Shown: positions 8,819 to 14,999 of the stretch, in pieces
How the letters are laid out: each line of letters opens with the position of its first letter
Position numbering within the stretch: the stretch's first letter is position 1
NCBI GenBank assembly: GCA_040512755.1
Contig: JBEVEP010000054.1
Coordinates: 1-15,896 of the forward strand
From: JBEVEP01 sp040512755
Lineage (GTDB): Bacteria; Pseudomonadota; Alphaproteobacteria; Rhizobiales; Rhizobiaceae
Length of the DNA: 15,896 nt
Direction of reading: 5' to 3'
Position numbers and translations under genes: made by a program
Notes under the pieces: generated by a model
What the model saw: the letters and a program-made list of their open reading frames with translations, nothing else
What the model was told of the DNA's origin: nothing
Databases searched by the model: none

Positions 8819-8845
8819 TGTCGGATTCACCCGTCTTCATTCGTC
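8819..8845 (+). promoter_or_regulatory. Candidate ECF42-dependent promoter
   Basis: TGTCGG (8819-8824), a 17-base spacer and CGTC (8842-8845) closely match the motif reported for ECF42 factors (about TGTCGA at -35 and CG[A/T]C at -10). The site is 57 bases after the sigma gene stop and 47 bases before a well-formed ribosome binding site and ATG at 8892. It would drive the downstream small ORFs, DGPF2 and DUF899. The motif is short and found by eye. Confidence 0.5.
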
Positions 8846-8891
8846 CTGGCAGTGATTGCTTCGCGCGATCGCAGCCGAAGGAGACTGACCG

Positions 8892-9017
8892 ATGCGTCAG
8901 CGGATGGCAGACACGCAGGCTATGCTTCGGGATGGCAGGAACACCACGCCTTACTACCGAATCGGCAAGTGGATTTGCGGCGGCGACCGACCGGCTGCCG
9001 GGAGGCGGCCGCGATGA
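8892..9017 (+). CDS. Candidate small protein, 41 residues, unrecognised
   Basis: The ORF starts at an ATG with a canonical ribosome binding site, GAAGGAG at 8877-8883, eight bases upstream, and lies just downstream of the candidate ECF promoter. Its stop overlaps the next ORF's start as ATGA. The product is basic and Arg/Gly-rich at the end, has one Cys (C29, in KWICGGD) and no signal peptide or membrane segment. I recognise no family. It could be a leader peptide that couples translation to the next ORF, or a chance ORF. The translation signals argue for real translation; no homology was tested. Confidence 0.4.
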   Translation: MRQRMADTQAMLRDGRNTTPYYRIGKWICGGDRPAAGRRPR

Positions 9018-9364
9018 GTTGCTGCTTGCTCGGGGTTATCGCAGCCGCCTCTCTGTGCTGGAGCCGATTGAGGTCGGCGTCTCTTCATGCCGGTGACAAT
9101 ATGGCTTGCGTCCATTCCGGCGAAAGCTTGACCAGTACCTTCGCGGCTGGGCTGCCGGGCGTCCCGAAATTTGCATCGCCCGGCCAGGTTTTCCTGATAT
9201 GCGCGATGCTGGCCCCGCTTCTCGCCTTGGTCCTGCTTACCCAACATTACGAGCACTACGTCACCCGCGCCCGGGCCAACGACCGGACTTTGCTGGCGGA
9301 AATGCTGGCGCAGCCCATCTGCAACGCCCTTCACACGGTAAGAGCACAGGAAGCAAAACGATGA
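9014..9364 (+). CDS. Candidate small membrane protein, 116 residues, unrecognised
   Basis: The ATG at 9014 overlaps the previous stop, has GGGAGG (9000-9005) eight bases upstream, and its own stop overlaps the DGPF2 start as ATGA. The frame is open further upstream, but this start has the best signals. A clear hydrophobic helix lies at about 59-76 (VFLICAMLAPLLALVLL), and a weaker hydrophobic N-terminus at 3-16 holds three Cys. The segment after the helix is charged and probably helical. Codon third positions in the second half are strongly G/C, as in the neighbouring genes. No family is recognised. Its place between the sigma gene and DGPF2 suggests a membrane component of the same regulon. 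A degraded gene is the main alternative. Confidence 0.5.
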   Translation: MSCCLLGVIAAASLCWSRLRSASLHAGDNMACVHSGESLTSTFAAGLPGVPKFASPGQVFLICAMLAPLLALVLLTQHYEHYVTRARANDRTLLAEMLAQPICNALHTVRAQEAKR

Positions 9365-9717
9365 GATACCTATGTCTGGTCTACGGAGAGGAACGAAAGC
9401 TCCAGTCTCTGTCCGAGGCCGAGAAGGACCAACTCGATGACGACTCCATCGCCTACGACCGGGCGTTGGAGGAAAGCGGCCATCTCGTTGTCGCCGAGGC
9501 TCTGGAATCGGTCCGGTCATCTACCCGCGTGCAGGTGCGCGATGACGTGGTCGATGTAATCGATGGTCCCTTTGCCGAGACGAAGGAACAGCTGCTCGGT
9601 TTTATCCTGATCGAAGCCAAGGACAAGGACGATGCGGTTGGTGTCGCCTCCAAGATTCCGCTTGCGCGATTGGGAACGATCGAGGTGCGTCCGATCATGA
9701 CGATCGGCGAGAAGTAA
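9361..9717 (+). CDS. DGPF-domain (YCII-related) protein 2
   Basis: This 118-residue protein is a second DGPF-family member. It has the typical MRYLCLVYGEE start, DVIDGPFAETKEQLLGFILIE (DGPF at residues 68-71) and the IEVRPIM end. It is only moderately similar to the first DGPF protein of this locus outside that core, so it is an old rather than a recent duplicate. AGGAAG (9348-9353) lies seven bases before the ATG, which overlaps the stop of the preceding small ORF. The frame is open upstream, but the MRYL start is the family form. Function is unknown; by context it is a target of the adjacent ECF42 sigma factor. Confidence 0.9.
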   Translation: MRYLCLVYGEERKLQSLSEAEKDQLDDDSIAYDRALEESGHLVVAEALESVRSSTRVQVRDDVVDVIDGPFAETKEQLLGFILIEAKDKDDAVGVASKIPLARLGTIEVRPIMTIGEK

Positions 9718-9718
9718 C

Positions 9719-9741
9719 GCGGCCCGGCGAGTACCGGCCGC
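9719..9741. repeat. GC-rich inverted repeat between DGPF2 and DUF899 genes
   Basis: GCGGCC (9719-9724) and GGCCGC (9736-9741) form a 6-base stem with an 11-base loop in the 56-base gap. There is no T-tract, so it is not a standard terminator; it may tune the relative levels of the two genes or have no function. Confidence 0.3.
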
Positions 9742-9773
9742 TGGCAGAACGCCAATTCAGACAGGAGGTAGCC

Positions 9774-10481
9774 ATGCTTCAGGCAAAGATCGTGTCACGC
9801 GAAGAGTGGGTGGCCGCGCAGAAGGAACATCTGGTTCGCGAAAAGGAACTCACCCGCTTTCGGGATCAGTTGAGCGCAGAACGCCGTGCCTTGCCCTGGG
9901 TGAAGATCGACAAGCGCTACGTCTTCGACAGCACTGCCGGCAAGAAGACCCTGGCCGATCTTTTCGACGGGCGCGGTCAGCTGATACTCCAGCATTTCAT
10001 GTTCGCGCCCGATTGGGAGGAGGGATGCGTTGGCTGCTCTTTCCAGGCCGATCATGTCGATGCGGCCCGCCAACATTTCGAACATCACGACGTGACATTC
10101 GTGGCGGTTTCCCGCGCGCCGCTCGAAAAGATCGAGGCGTACCGGAAGCGGATGGGCTGGCGTTTTACCTGGGTCTCATCGTTCGGAAGCGACTTCAACC
10201 ACGACTTCCATGTCTCGTTCACGCCGGATGAACTTGCCAAAGGCGAGGTCTACTACAATTACCGTCTTATCGAGAATTCGAGCCCGGAACTGCCCGGGAT
10301 GAGCGTCTTCTACAAGGATGACGCCGGAGACGTATTCCACGTCTTCTCGTCATTCGGGCGCGGCGATGAGATGCTCATCGGCGCCTACAACTATCTCGAC
10401 ATGACGCCGAAAGGCCGCGACGAGAGAGGGCCGAACGGCAATCTGACCGATTGGGTGAGGCATCACGACAAGTATGAATAG
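9774..10481 (+). CDS. DUF899 family thioredoxin-fold protein
   Basis: This 235-residue protein belongs to the DUF899 family (COG4312), predicted thioredoxin-like dithiol-disulphide oxidoreductases. The likely redox motif is C85-V-G-C88 in GCVGCSFQADHVD, preceded by LQHFMFAPDWEEG; LPGMSVFYKDD and FHVFSSFGRG follow, and the end is NGNLTDWVRHHDKYE, all typical of the family. The strong AGGAGG (9763-9768) lies five bases before the ATG. There is no signal peptide, so it is cytoplasmic. It sits 56 bases after DGPF2, and DUF899 genes often occur beside DGPF/ECF sigma loci, so it is probably in the same regulon. The substrate is unknown. Confidence 0.88.
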   Translation: MLQAKIVSREEWVAAQKEHLVREKELTRFRDQLSAERRALPWVKIDKRYVFDSTAGKKTLADLFDGRGQLILQHFMFAPDWEEGCVGCSFQADHVDAARQHFEHHDVTFVAVSRAPLEKIEAYRKRMGWRFTWVSSFGSDFNHDFHVSFTPDELAKGEVYYNYRLIENSSPELPGMSVFYKDDAGDVFHVFSSFGRGDEMLIGAYNYLDMTPKGRDERGPNGNLTDWVRHHDKYE

Positions 10482-10568
10482 GCTACCGGTGCCGCAGCTC
10501 CTGTTGCGACGACTAGCTAATACATAGCTGCGCCCCTCGAGTTCATATGTAGCGAAAGGAGAAGAGCC

Positions 10569-10946
10569 GTGCTGGGAAACAGGGATGCGATAGCGACGGT
10601 CGCAGTCAAGAACTTCAAAGCTGCGCGGGATTTTTATGAGGGCAAGCTCGGTCTCACTGGAGCCGGTGGCGAAGAGGAGGGAATGATTACCTACAAGACC
10701 GGGGGTTCCACATTGTTCGTCTACGAATCCCAATATGCGGGAACCAATCAGGCGACTGCAGTAACCTGGGTCGTGGGAAATAACGTCGATGAGGAAGTAA
10801 AAACCCTGCGGTCGAAAGGCGTTGCGTTCGAGCACTATGACCTTCCCGGCACAGTCAGGGAAGGGGACGTCCATGTCGCCGGTGACATAAGGGTTGCGTG
10901 GTTCAAGGACCCGGACGGTAACATCCATTCTGTCGTCAGCGGGTGA
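10569..10946 (+). CDS. VOC (glyoxalase/bleomycin-resistance) superfamily protein
   Basis: This 125-residue, single-domain protein shows the VOC pattern: an initial strand followed by FKAARDFYEGKLGLT, and the final strand AWFKDPDGNIHSVVSG. The usual first metal-ligand His at the start of the first strand is not seen (IATVAVKNF instead), so a glyoxalase I metal site is unlikely and a binding protein or altered enzyme is possible. Translation probably begins at a GTG at 10569, with AAGGAG about eight bases upstream. It lies 87 bases after DUF899, and VOC genes are common in DGPF/ECF loci; whether it shares the transcript or has its own promoter is open. Substrate unknown. Confidence 0.82.
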   Translation: MLGNRDAIATVAVKNFKAARDFYEGKLGLTGAGGEEEGMITYKTGGSTLFVYESQYAGTNQATAVTWVVGNNVDEEVKTLRSKGVAFEHYDLPGTVREGDVHVAGDIRVAWFKDPDGNIHSVVSG

Positions 10947-10979
10947 CACCGGGAAAGGGGTTCGATGCGATGAGTTCAG

Positions 10980-12050
10980 TCAGGCTCCTGGGAACCGCGC
11001 CAGCGCCCCGGCGGCCAATTGCCGGGTCAGTTCGCCGGCCGGAAGTTCGCGACCAAGGCGAGCAGCCTGCCCGGACCAAAGGGCCATGAAGTCGCCAGAC
11101 CCAGCTGGCTCCGACTTGGCCCGCAACGGCGCCAACGCACCGCCGGCAAGCGGAAATGCCGGAGCAAGGTCGGACATCGGGCCGACCTCCCGGACGACGC
11201 GGTTGATGATCCCGCGCGCGGGACGGCCCGTGAAAACGTTGGTGAGCACGGTGTCGTTGTCCCTCGCTACCCGCAACGCCTCCCGGTGGGCCCCGGCAAG
11301 TTTGGCTTCCGGGCAAAACAGATAGGCAGTTCCGATCTGCACGGCGGCAGCGCCGAGCGCGAAGGCCGCCACGATGCCCCTCGCGTCGGCAATGCCGCCA
11401 GCAGCGATGATCGGTACCTTCACCGCATCGACGATCTGCGGCACCAGCGCCATCGTGCCGACCTGGCTTGCAATATTGTCGGTGAGGAAAATGCCGCGGT
11501 GGCCGCCTGCCTCGTAGCCCTGCGCGATGATGGCGTCGCAGCCTTCCGTCTCCAGCCATAGCGCCTCTTCGACCGTCGTCGCTGACGAGATGATTTTTGC
11601 GCCGGTCGCCTTCACCCGATCGAGAAGGTTTCGGTCCGGCAGGCCGAAATGAAAGCTAACGATTTCGGGCCTGAACTCCTCGACAAGTTCACACAGTTCG
11701 CTGTCGAAAGGAGTCCGGTTTGATGCCGGTATCGGGGCTTTCGTATCGATGCCCAACTCGACGTAGTAATCTTCGAGCCGCGTCCGCCAGGCAGCCTCGC
11801 GGGCAGGGTTCGCCTCTGGAGGCTTGTGGCAGAAGAAGTTGACATTGATCGGTCTGGAAGTCTGCTGCCTGATGATGCCGAGCTGCGTTCGTGCCTGGTC
11901 GGGAGTGAGCATCGCGCAAGGCAACGAACCCAATCCGCCTGCCTCAGCGACAGCGATGACCATGTCGGAGAGCACCGGCCCGGCCATCGGAGCCTGGATG
12001 ATAGGCAATTCAATACCGAACAAGTCCTGGATACGCCGATCGGGCCACAT
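10980..12050 (-). CDS. Nitronate monooxygenase (2-nitropropane dioxygenase family)
   Basis: This 356-residue FMN-dependent TIM-barrel enzyme would oxidise alkyl nitronates such as propionate 3-nitronate, a plant and fungal toxin. Motifs in order are IIQAPMAGP (18-25), SFHFGLP (132-138, H134), AQGYEAGGHRG (176-186, H184), AAGGIADARG (216-225), GTAYLFCPEA (240-249) and SGDFMALWSGQ (318-328). This set is typical of the nitronate monooxygenase family; H184 is the likely catalytic base and the glycine-rich segments bind the FMN phosphate. The minus-strand start has GGAGGAAAG about five bases upstream. It converges with the VOC gene, with only 33 bases between stops and no evident terminator. Related enoyl-reductase-type flavoproteins are less likely. 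Confidence 0.88.
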   Translation of the reverse strand: MWPDRRIQDLFGIELPIIQAPMAGPVLSDMVIAVAEAGGLGSLPCAMLTPDQARTQLGIIRQQTSRPINVNFFCHKPPEANPAREAAWRTRLEDYYVELGIDTKAPIPASNRTPFDSELCELVEEFRPEIVSFHFGLPDRNLLDRVKATGAKIISSATTVEEALWLETEGCDAIIAQGYEAGGHRGIFLTDNIASQVGTMALVPQIVDAVKVPIIAAGGIADARGIVAAFALGAAAVQIGTAYLFCPEAKLAGAHREALRVARDNDTVLTNVFTGRPARGIINRVVREVGPMSDLAPAFPLAGGALAPLRAKSEPAGSGDFMALWSGQAARLGRELPAGELTRQLAAGALARFPGA

Positions 12051-12149
12051 GCGTCTTTCCTCCGGGCAAGGACAATGGCCGCGAGGATAGCACGCGGTCG
12101 CCTCCGCGTGTCGCGCCTGTCGTCCACATCACATGCGCCAGGTTTGCCA

Positions 12150-12178
12150 TTGAAACTCTTCGTCCTGCACGGTCGTAT
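12150..12178 (+). promoter_or_regulatory. Possible sigma-70 promoter for the small secreted protein gene
   Basis: TTGAAA (12150-12155) and TCGTAT (12173-12178) are 17 bases apart, within the 224-base gap between the divergent nitronate monooxygenase and small secreted protein genes. The -10 is weak (3 of 6). The rest of the gap shows no other signal except the ribosome binding sites at its two ends. Confidence 0.3.
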
Positions 12179-12274
12179 CGGCTCCAGAACTAGACCCCAG
12201 ACCGCCCGCCGCTGGCACGAAGGGGCAAGGAGCACTACATTGGTTCGCAGAGAGTTGCTCCACGGAGGCAACCT

Positions 12275-12601
12275 ATGAAGATGTTGGTCGCAATGTCGAA
12301 CGTGGTGCTTGTCGCGCTTGCTGCGGCAATGATTACAGCCAGCCCGGCTGGCGCCTTCGTGACGGACCCGCTGACGCCGTCCGAGCGGACCTTGCTCCAG
12401 CTTCGGGGCCGCATCGGCGACTTGCAGACGCTGGAGCGAGCCCAGCGCCGCCGTGACTTCCAGGATCAGCAGCAGCTCTATCGGGACTTGGACCGGCGCA
12501 TTAATCAGTTGCCAAAACCGCGGCCGGAAGTTCCACGCATGCAGCAGAACTGTCAGCTCAGGGTGTTCGGCTATAAAAGACTGGACAACAATTGCCGGTG
12601 A
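12275..12601 (+). CDS. Small secreted (periplasmic) protein of unknown function
   Basis: The 108-residue product starts with a good Sec signal peptide: MKMLVAMSN, a hydrophobic core VVLVALAAAMITA, then SPAGA before FVTDP, suggesting cleavage after residue 27. The mature part of about 81 residues is hydrophilic and helical, rich in Gln, Arg and Asp (for example RRRDFQDQQQLYRDLDRRI). It ends in a segment with two Cys (NCQLRVFGYKR...NNC), which could form a disulphide in the periplasm. GGAGG lies about eight bases before the ATG. No Cys follows the signal, so it is not a lipoprotein. I do not recognise the family. Confidence 0.75.
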   Translation: MKMLVAMSNVVLVALAAAMITASPAGAFVTDPLTPSERTLLQLRGRIGDLQTLERAQRRRDFQDQQQLYRDLDRRINQLPKPRPEVPRMQQNCQLRVFGYKRLDNNCR

Positions 12602-12670
12602 TGTGAGGCGATAGTCCCGGCGCTTTCCTGTGCATTCCGCTCCTGTTTTTTTGTGAGGTCCGTGCGGCTC

Positions 12671-12709
12671 CGCCACAAGGTTGCGGCAGCTTAATCCGCC
12701 TTTGTGGCG
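12671..12709. repeat. Inverted repeat upstream of the citryl-CoA-lyase-like gene
   Basis: CGCCACAA (12671-12678) and TTGTGGCG (12702-12709) are perfect arms. An inner GCGG (12683-12686) and CCGC (12696-12699) extend the hairpin with small bulges. A run of seven T (12646-12652) lies before it on the plus strand, not after, so it is not a plus-strand terminator for the secreted protein gene. With that A-run on the other strand it might terminate leftward transcription, or it may be a protein-binding site. Confidence 0.4.
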
Positions 12710-12721
12710 CAGCGGCCGAAA

Positions 12722-12750
12722 TTGAACTAGTATCCCTCGCTCACGCGTAT
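12722..12750 (+). promoter_or_regulatory. Possible promoter of the citryl-CoA-lyase-like cluster
   Basis: TTGAAC (12722-12727) and GCGTAT (12745-12750) are 17 bases apart, 42 bases before the start codon. The TTGAA and CGTATC parts recur with identical spacing before the small secreted protein gene. A tandem CCTGTCA (12756-12762 and 12763-12769) follows directly and could be a regulator site. The match to the consensus is weak. Confidence 0.3.
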
Positions 12751-12791
12751 CCGAACCTGTCACCTGTCAGGCAATCGTCTCAAAGGACAGA

Positions 12792-13586
12792 ATGCATATC
12801 GGCAAACCCCGCGCGGCAATCACCAAAATCTGCACGGCCAAGGCAGACAGCGTTGAGGTACGTGGCCGCGACCTTTGCGGCGATCTGATGGGACGGCTCG
12901 GCTTTACCGAGTACTTCTATCTGCTTCTAACAGGCCGCGAACCGACAAAGGACCAGCGCTTTTTCCTCGATCTTCTGCTGATCGCGATCGCCGAACACGG
13001 GATGATGCCAACGGTGCAGGCCGCGCGAATGACGCTTGCGGCCAACCCCGGTTCGCTGGAAGGCGCGCTTGCAGCGGGACTTCTCGGCTGTGGGCCGGTG
13101 CTTGTGGGAACATCCGAATTGTGCGGCAAGCTGCTGGTGACAGCTTTGAGCCGGGTTGCGGCCGGTGAGGATGCGGATGCCGCGGCCTACGACCTCATCA
13201 AAGGCATCCGGGCCCGCGGAGAGAAAGTGCCGGGGTTCGGACATCCAGTGCATCGCTCCACAGATCCGCGCGCAGAGCGCATTCTCGAGCTTGCAGACGC
13301 CCGCCAGGTTGCCGGACCGAATGTGGATATGGCGCGGCGCATGGGCCGTGCGGCTGCCGACGTATGGGGTCGGCCGCTGACGATGAATGTTTCGATGCCG
13401 ATTGCAGCCGTACTTCTCGATCTCAAGTTCCCTGCCGGGATGATCAAGGCGATTCCGCTGCTGGCGCGCACTGGTGGCATTCTCGCTCATCTGGCCGAAG
13501 AACAGAAAAATCCGGTCGGCTTTGTCATGGCGGCGCACGCGGAATCGGCGGTGAGCTATGAAAGGGGCGACGATAGCGGTGTTTGA
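12792..13586 (+). CDS. Citrate synthase/citryl-CoA lyase-like protein, altered active site
   Basis: This 264-residue protein is related to citrate synthase and to the short citryl-CoA lyases, lacking the large N-terminal part of citrate synthase. Conserved landmarks are IAEHGMMPTVQAAR (H69), KVPGFGHPVHRSTDPRAER (H151, H154) and ARTGGILAHLAEEQ (R226, H233). The family's catalytic Asp, normally in an NVD segment, is Ser here (NVSMPIA, S201). Simple citrate synthesis or cleavage is therefore doubtful; a different acyl-CoA lyase or condensation reaction is inferred. AAGGA lies before the ATG. The gene overlaps the next, a CoA ligase, by 29 or 8 bases depending on that start, so the two products probably act together. 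The usual database name would be citryl-CoA lyase. Confidence 0.78.
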   Translation: MHIGKPRAAITKICTAKADSVEVRGRDLCGDLMGRLGFTEYFYLLLTGREPTKDQRFFLDLLLIAIAEHGMMPTVQAARMTLAANPGSLEGALAAGLLGCGPVLVGTSELCGKLLVTALSRVAAGEDADAAAYDLIKGIRARGEKVPGFGHPVHRSTDPRAERILELADARQVAGPNVDMARRMGRAAADVWGRPLTMNVSMPIAAVLLDLKFPAGMIKAIPLLARTGGILAHLAEEQKNPVGFVMAAHAESAVSYERGDDSGV

Positions 13587-14880
13587 GCCCGACATAGAGA
13601 CGCGGCCTTGGCGCGAGCAGCATCGGCTCGATGATGCGCTCTATCAGAAACAGATCGAGTACCTTCTGTCGCATTCGAGCTTCTATCAGCAAAAGCTGCG
13701 AGACGAGGGACTTCCGACTGCCGCAAGGATCGGTGGGCTCGACGCCATCGGTGCACTCCCTCTCACAGAGAAGAGCGAGGTCAAGGCGAGCTACAGCGAA
13801 GCTGCTCCGATGGGAACGCATGTCACGGTTCAAATGGACGAGATCGTGCGCATCTTTTCCACTAGCGGCACCACGGGCACGCCGGCATACATTCCGCTGA
13901 CTGGTCCAGATCTCGAAAACTGGGTGACGATCTCGGCCCGCAGCTACGCCGCTTCCGGAATCCGATCCGGCCAGGCCATTGTTTCCACCTACAACGCCGG
14001 TCCGTTCGTTGCCGGTGCAGCGCTGGGCGCTTTCGACCGGCTCGGCATGTGCCACATACCGGTCGGAACCGGCAATACAGAACGGCTGATGGCGGCGATC
14101 CGCCTGTTGCGTCCGGAGGCGGCCGTGATGACTCCATCCTACGCGGGTCATCTCGCCGAGTGGGCCGCCGATCGCAACTTCGAACTGCGAAGGTCGAGTA
14201 TCCAGCGTCTGCTCGTTGCCGGCGAGCCGGGCGGCGGTGAACCGGCGTTGCGGGCGCGGCTCGAAGACGCGTGGGGCGCGAAGGTCACCGAAGTGATGGG
14301 AATTGGCGATATCGGGATATCGCTGTGGGGCGAGTGCCCGGAACAATGCGGCATGCATCTGGGCGCACGTGGCTTCGTGCATGCCGAATTGATCGACCCG
14401 GACAGCGGGGCCCCCGTCGCCATGGAAGACGGCGCGAAAGGCGAACTGGTCCTCACGCATCTTCGCCATCGCGCGGCCCCTCTGCTGAGATTCCGCACAC
14501 GGGATCATGTTGAGATGTGGACGTCTCCGTGCCGATGCGGTCGCACGGCGCCCAGGGTTCGGTGCGTCGGACGGACCGACGATATGCTGATCGTGCGGGG
14601 AGTGAACGTTTTCCCGACGGCGATCAGGGAGATCGTGAACGGCTTTGCGCCTGCCGTCAGCGGCGCCATTCTGTTAAAACCGTCGTCCGCTGGCACCAGA
14701 CAGGAGCCGCCTTTGCCGATCCTGGTGGAACTGGCCAAGGATGTTACCGGCGATCCAAACCTCGCCGAGAGGATCCAGCAACGAATTCGGGATCTGCTTG
14801 TCGTCTCCACACGTGTGGCCATCGTGCCGTGGGGAACGCTCGAACGAAGCGAATACAAGTTGAAACTGGTGCAGCACTGA
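13558..14880 (+). CDS. PaaK-like (phenylacetate-CoA ligase family) acyl/aryl-CoA ligase
   Basis: The 440-residue protein belongs to the phenylacetate-CoA ligase branch of adenylate-forming enzymes and would activate a carboxylic acid to its CoA thioester through an acyl-adenylate. The ATP loop is STSGTTGTPAYIP (101-113); VMGIGDIGISLWGEC (246-260) is the adenine-binding segment; LLRFRTRDH (309-317) holds the ribose-binding Asp; and VGRTDDMLIVRGVNVFP (337-353) is the hinge. The end, TLERSEYKLKLVQ, carries the likely catalytic Lys. Cys at 260, 264, 325 and 327 plus H267 could bind a metal. Starts are ATG 13558 or GTG 13579; both overlap the preceding gene. The substrate is unknown; it need not be phenylacetate, as no paa ring-hydroxylation genes are seen. 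Confidence 0.87.
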   Translation: MKGATIAVFEPDIETRPWREQHRLDDALYQKQIEYLLSHSSFYQQKLRDEGLPTAARIGGLDAIGALPLTEKSEVKASYSEAAPMGTHVTVQMDEIVRIFSTSGTTGTPAYIPLTGPDLENWVTISARSYAASGIRSGQAIVSTYNAGPFVAGAALGAFDRLGMCHIPVGTGNTERLMAAIRLLRPEAAVMTPSYAGHLAEWAADRNFELRRSSIQRLLVAGEPGGGEPALRARLEDAWGAKVTEVMGIGDIGISLWGECPEQCGMHLGARGFVHAELIDPDSGAPVAMEDGAKGELVLTHLRHRAAPLLRFRTRDHVEMWTSPCRCGRTAPRVRCVGRTDDMLIVRGVNVFPTAIREIVNGFAPAVSGAILLKPSSAGTRQEPPLPILVELAKDVTGDPNLAERIQQRIRDLLVVSTRVAIVPWGTLERSEYKLKLVQH

Positions 14881-14942
14881 AGCATCGGACTGAAAAGTGC
14901 GAAGCGGTTTTCGGGTGAGTTCGATTCGCAAATAAAGACTGA

Positions 14943-14970
14943 GAGCAAGTCGGTTTCGTGCGGCTTGCTC
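14943..14970. repeat. Hairpin between CoA ligase and VOC genes
   Basis: GAGCAAGTCG (14943-14952) pairs with CGGCTTGCTC (14961-14970) over ten positions including one G-U pair, with an 8-base loop. No T-run follows, so it is unlikely to be a full terminator. It lies 29 bases before the VOC gene start and may affect message stability or the ratio of the two genes. Confidence 0.4.
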
Positions 14971-14999
14971 CAAGCCAGTTGAAGCAAGGGAGGACACCG

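Noticed and set aside
7371..8840. 489-codon open frame on the minus strand opposite the sigma factor gene
   Set aside because: It mirrors a gene with clear sigma-2, sigma-4 and TPR-like motifs, has no family features of its own, and long antisense frames are common in GC-rich genes.
8954..9520. 188-codon minus-strand frame opposite the small-ORF chain
   Set aside because: It overlaps the solid DGPF2 gene, is Arg/Pro-rich, and lacks the ribosome binding sites and couplings seen on the plus strand.
8767..10508. 11-base repeat CTCCTGTTGCG after the sigma gene (8767-8777) and after the DUF899 gene (10498-10508)
   Set aside because: The flanks differ and no paired -10 or symmetry accompanies either copy; it may be chance, though both lie just after stop codons.
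10515..10529. AGCTA-N5-TAGCT inverted repeat before the first VOC gene
   Set aside because: The stem is only five pairs, AT-rich and without further context; too weak to call a regulatory site.
12646..12652. Run of seven T after the secreted protein gene as a terminator
   Set aside because: No GC-rich stem directly precedes the run; the strong hairpin lies after it, in the wrong order for plus-strand termination.
11612..12763. 383-codon minus-strand frame covering the nitronate monooxygenase start and the secreted protein gene
   Set aside because: It reads a different frame of the nitronate monooxygenase and the antisense of the signal-peptide gene, with no coherent domain.
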